Part shown: positions 60,506-64,000 of the stretch, piece by piece
How the letters are laid out: each line of letters begins with the position of its first letter
How positions within the stretch are numbered: the first letter of the stretch is position 1
Source: Malus domestica
Taxonomy: Eukaryota; Streptophyta; Magnoliopsida; Rosales; Rosaceae
Length of the DNA: 64,000 nt
Direction of reading: 5' to 3'
NCBI RefSeq assembly: GCF_042453785.1
Contig: NC_091673.1
Coordinates: 9,767,501-9,831,500, forward strand
Position numbers and translations under genes: made by a program
The notes under the pieces: generated by a model
What the model was told of the DNA's origin: nothing
The model's database searches: none
The model's input: only the letters and a program-made list of their open reading frames with translations

Positions 60506-60510
60506 ATAAA

Positions 60511-61465
60511 AAGAAGAAAAAACTATGTAAGCCGCCACTTTTATATACCCTTAAACCTCACTTATCCACGACCTTGCGACCACTAGTAGTCTCACATGTC
60601 CTCCACAACACTACTGCTTTTAATCTAAAAAGTTTTAAGGTTTAACTTGGATAAAAAGTTAAATTCGGATATTTAGAGCTTTGTAGATGACTGTCAGTAA
60701 AATTATAAACATGTATTGCAATATATTTGTCCATGTCATCTCTCAATGCTAATGACCTAATAGGTGGTCAATTTTCAAAATATCATGTAGTTATTTGAAA
60801 TGTTTACTAAAAAAATAGAAACAACTTAAAAGCACTCTTAAAAATTGGATAGTATCTCTACTTAAACCTTATCAACAACTTAATTGCATAAGATGAACAG
60901 AATTCAGAATGTGTTAGGTAAATCGTATAATTGAAAATGAAAGGGATTTTCTTCAAAAAATAAAATAAAATGAAAGGGACTCCTCATGGTTTATTATTAG
61001 TCATTTTTATTTACAAAATATGGCATTGTTAAATTAAACAATCACATTGTTTTCTCAAGTGTTGCGTCGGACCTGCCGGAATAAAAAAAATCAAATATTT
61101 ATTTTAGAAGTCAACTCTTTTTTTCGGTTCGTGAAAGATATGAAGTCAACTCTATTATTGAGCCCCGACCCGACAAAGTGATTAGCAGTGATAGGAGTTG
61201 ATATAAAATATAATGACAAAAATAGCCTAAAATGATGAAGCAAAGTCAAATATATTTGTTTTAATCAGCTTGGAGGCCAACTAGTATGATACTTAAGTAA
61301 AAAATTATCAATATTCGACAAAAAAAGTAAAAAATTATCAATACATAAGCACTCAAATTACGCACGCTTGTGCCTTGCTTCTCGGCAAAGCTAACTGAGT
61401 ATAAGGTATTTTAAATAGTAAATTAGAAAGAAAAAAAAAATCTTGATAATTATAAGTTTTATAGG
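60511..61465. other. Intergenic, nothing firm
   Basis: A TGATAGGAGTTGATATA word at about 61191 matches the minus-strand start of element Z, but the similarity fades within 30-60 bp and no end was found. Confidence 0.35.
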
Positions 61466-62308
61466 AAAACGTTAGGGGATATTTGGAAAAATATCCAGAA
61501 TTTTTACCTCATATAGAATTATAACCAACATTTTAATTTTATAATAATTATAACCAAAATTTGATATTAAAATATTAATATACCCTTACTAGCAAATAAA
61601 CTTCCTGATTTGCTCTTACCGTGAAAAACTACCACTGCTGCATAATTCATGTACTATTTAAATTTCTATTCCCGACATACTTTGCCACATAATTCATGTA
61701 CTATATGACCAATAATATCGAACAGTAATGCATGAATAATCAGAAAATACACTTCTCCATCTCTTCACTGAAATTTGGATCTGCTTTCCCAAATTTTATT
61801 ATTATTGGGCTATTAATCTATTAAATTTACCCTTTTGTTCTTAATAAAATTGTAATCTTTCTGCAATTTCTAACCGAATAATAATAAAATGTTCGTTTCC
61901 CAAGATCTCCATGAAAACATGTGGACGAGGAAGCCTTCATACACAAACACAAGACCCTGCTACCACTTCTTTGCTAACAAGCATGGTTGCAACGGCCAAA
62001 AATCCCTCAACCGGACAAAAGAACAAGCTTTCGGGTTCACAAAACAAAGATACCCAGATGTAGTTTCTACAATGGGTTCGAAGGTATACTTTATATTTGC
62101 TTGATTTGCTCTTGAGTTTGGTGTTCCAATCACCCAATTCTGTATACTTACATAACTCTGTAATGTGCTTAGGAAAATTTAATTTTAAGGGTATATTAGC
62201 ACTTTTATATCAACTTTTGGTTATAATTATCATAAACTCAAAAATGTGGCTATAATTCTATATGGAATTCAAATTTTTAGTTACTTTTCCAAATTTCCCA
62301 AAACGCTA
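61466..62308. mobile_element. Mutator-like element, 825 bp
   Basis: The element (61475-62299) has inverted arms of about 110 bp that share ATTTGGAAAA, ATATAGAATTATA and ATAATTATAACCAAAA, flanked by AAAACGTTA (61466-61474) and AAAACGCTA (62300-62308), 8 of 9. The interior is different in composition and has a plus frame at 61889-62104 starting MFVSQDLHENMWTRKPSYTN, not recognised. It may hold captured sequence. Confidence 0.7.
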
Positions 62309-62329
62309 CAAGTTTTTTTGTATTATTAA

Positions 62330-62455
62330 GTAAAAGGCAAGGGTTCGAACCTACTACAATAATTTAAGGAAGGAAGAGTTTCGAACCCGGGACACAAGGG
62401 TGGAAATCCAACACTTTATCCACTAGAATATTTAACCACATATGCTGCAAGAGCT
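62330..62455 (-). repeat. Possible SINE fragment
   Basis: On the minus strand a TGGATAAAGTGTTGG segment precedes GTCCCGGGTTCGAAACTC, then GTAGGTTCGAACCC; GGTTCGAA is a tRNA-type B-box core. No tail or target duplication was seen. Confidence 0.35.
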
Positions 62456-63280
62456 CAATTGGTGAGAAAACTCCTCATTTATCCACTTATCATGGTCTAA
62501 TTGATTCTTAGTTATGAAATTCTTTTAGGGTTTTTTTATTGACAACTCATAAATTATTGATTACACCCCATTTAAAATTTTTATATTGAATTAATAAAAT
62601 GTTAAAATGAAATGACTATGTAGGCCTAAAATTTAAGATTTTGATTTCTTAATAAACCCCACAAATCCAACGTGATCTCAAAACTTACACCCCAAAAATA
62701 TTTTTCTTGGAGCTCTCAAATTAACTTTACTCTCAGACTTCCTTTTTTTTTTTTTTTTTTTTTACTGTAACTGATTCACAATTTGACACGAAATATTAAA
62801 CTTGATACTAGGATTACCAATTACTACCATGTAAATATTAATAATTGAAAGTTTGATCGGGTAAATGTTTTGCCACATCCACTACAAAATATATGCTCAT
62901 TAGAGAAAGATAATATGTATTCATGCCAGATTTATAGGGCCGGACTTTTCCCAGGACTTTTACTCTTATATATGAATGATCATAGATATGTACTTATATC
63001 CCCTACTGTAGTTTTGAAGTAGAGTCGTGGAAGCAAGAGTTGTGGCAGTTCCGCAGGCTACCGCGTCGTAGAGAAAATTTTTGTTTTTTTATTTTTCATA
63101 TTTATGTGGGAGTGGAGTATGAGGGTATTTTAGGAAGTTAATATGGGTGTATTAAAACAATTCTTCTTTTAAAAAGTAAGTGTGGAGTGTGTTTAGTATA
63201 TGGGGTTTAGTTAACAGTTGGGTTTAGTTAACAATTTGTGGGGTGTTAATAAAACAACTCTTCTTTTATGATACACAGTC
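62456..63280. other. Intergenic, AT-rich, nothing firm
   Basis: It contains a T-run at about 62742-62763 and two similar segments with AACAA(C/T)TCTTCTTTTA at about 63157 and 63254. No gene. Confidence 0.45.
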
Positions 63281-64000
63281 TGTGGATGCAAATTTCTTCC
63301 TCTTCGATCTTGGACGATTTTGCACCTACAAAACAATTAACACCTTAGGTTTAGGCCAAGAGCCTCACGCGCCCACGATGAATGGGGGGCTTTGGCCGAA
63401 GAACCTCCGATGCCAAAGTTAGAATTTAGAGAGAAAGAGTGTTTAGAGAATTTTGGGATTTTTGCCAAAGTGTTGGAATTAGCTTTTTGGTGAGAATGGG
63501 AGTATATTTATAGGGATAGGAGGTGGCTAGGGTTTTTAGGTTTAATTTAGGTTTAATTAGCCAATTTATTTGGCTATTAAACATAAGATGAATGTTTTGG
63601 TGGTTTTTGAATTTATTGGGTAATAAAAAGGAAGAAATGGTGAAAAGGTAGAAAAAAGTGATGGATTAGGTTTTAAAATGGGGATAGCCGGCCATGTGGT
63701 GTTTTAGGGTTGAATTTGATGTATTTTGTAGTTATTTGGATATAATGGATGATTTAATTGACAATTAATGGGTTAATTAGGCAATAACCCCATTAATTAG
63801 CCAATTAACATAATTTAAAAGGAATGTGTTTGGGAATTACCTTGTAGAAAGGATTTGATGAGATGGACTTTGAATTGTTACCTATTTTGGGCACTTCTGT
63901 CTTGGTTGAAAGAGGGTTACCCGCTGCTTGCGCGTAGGAACCTCGTTGCACTGCAAGGGTATTTTTGTCATTTTCGTCCAAAAATCCACGTGTCGCCCTG
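63281..64000 (-). mobile_element. LTR of family X, reverse orientation, running off the window
   Basis: It starts TGTGGATGCAAA (the reverse complement of X's end) and is collinear in reverse with 55508 down to 54729 and with 52840-52880. Shared words include GACGATTTTGCAC, CGGAGGTTCTTCGGCC and CGACACGTGGATTTTTGG (as reverse complements), plus a TATA element at about 63510. The outer end is outside the window, so solo LTR versus full element cannot be told. Confidence 0.75.

Larger units (their letters stand above)
44754..60510 (+). mobile_element. Full-length Ty3/gypsy (Tat-like) LTR retrotransposon, defective
   Basis: Two similar LTRs bound a 13.4-kb internal region, and the flanks match 4 of 5 (ATAAG 44754-44758, ATAAA 60506-60510). 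A primer-binding-site-like TTTTGGCATGCCCAGTGGGA follows the 5' LTR (45932-45951), and a polypurine tract (AAAGGGGGCA, 59338-59347) precedes the 3' LTR. Gag and protease remnants and the integrase end are in plus sense. Reverse transcriptase, RNase H and most of integrase are missing. Downstream of pol lie antisense ORF remnants including a plant mobile domain, an arrangement known from Tat-lineage elements. Three nested LTR-type insertions add 4.7 kb. Confidence 0.88.

Noticed and set aside
61191..61370. A third copy of element Z
   Set aside because: Only the first bases agree (TGATAGGAG) and no matching end or 5-bp duplication was found.
1..64000. CRISPR arrays, bacterial operons, ribosome binding sites
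   Set aside because: The window is plant nuclear DNA with spliced genes; the tandem arrays lack CRISPR-like unique spacers.

Overview
The window looks like a TE-dense stretch of a dicot plant genome. The two intact host genes have plant-type introns and belong to plant families. Several repeat families resemble ones I associate with woody Rosaceae (apple/pear type), but that assignment is from memory and unverified. Only two host genes look intact: a U-box/armadillo E3 ubiquitin ligase of the PUB42/43/44 group (876-4143, +) and a HAK/KUP/KT potassium transporter of the HAK5-like cluster (39752-43064, +, eight exons). Almost everything else is transposons, many nested inside each other, plus pieces of host genes they carry.

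Layout. 1-4800: PUB gene and flanks. 4808-15153: a minus-strand, non-autonomous LTR retrotransposon ('W') whose 3' LTR holds repeated TATA blocks and three tandem arrays; its short internal region carries receptor-kinase fragments rather than gag-pol. A complete 5.6 kb hAT transposon (6947-12574) with an apparently uninterrupted 994-aa transposase sits in it. 15218-16490: an intronless cytosolic isoleucyl-tRNA synthetase pseudogene cut by a copia fragment (16491-17030). 17130-18790: gypsy-like LTR remnant. 19390-20300: LINE 3' end. 20590-21505: small hAT-like element. 22175-23635: solo-LTR-like element. 23886-32640: one old minus-strand LINE broken by a CACTA element (24151-28809, itself holding an Au-type SINE), a 1.2 kb hAT-like element (29783-30974) and a small LTR-like insert (about 31640-32055); a second CACTA (about 32673-36159) adjoins its upstream end and carries several exons of the cell-cycle gene APC5 and a ~347-bp tandem array. 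37804-38774: a long-TIR Mutator-like element about 1 kb upstream of the HAK gene.

44759-60505 is a full-length Ty3/gypsy (Tat-like) element with matching LTRs. It has gag and protease remnants and the integrase C-terminus but no reverse transcriptase; downstream of pol lies an antisense plant-mobile-domain (PMD) ORF. Three further LTR-type insertions, each with its own 5-bp target duplication, are stacked inside it (52182-56870 > 52810-55508 > 52903-54723). A second Mutator-like element (61475-62299) and a reverse-oriented copy of one of the LTR families (63281-64000) close the window.

The insertion order can be read from target-site duplications, and the recurring theme is capture of host sequence by non-autonomous elements: receptor kinases by W, APC5 by a CACTA, and possibly unknown genes by two MULEs. 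All boundaries were read by eye; no searches were run.
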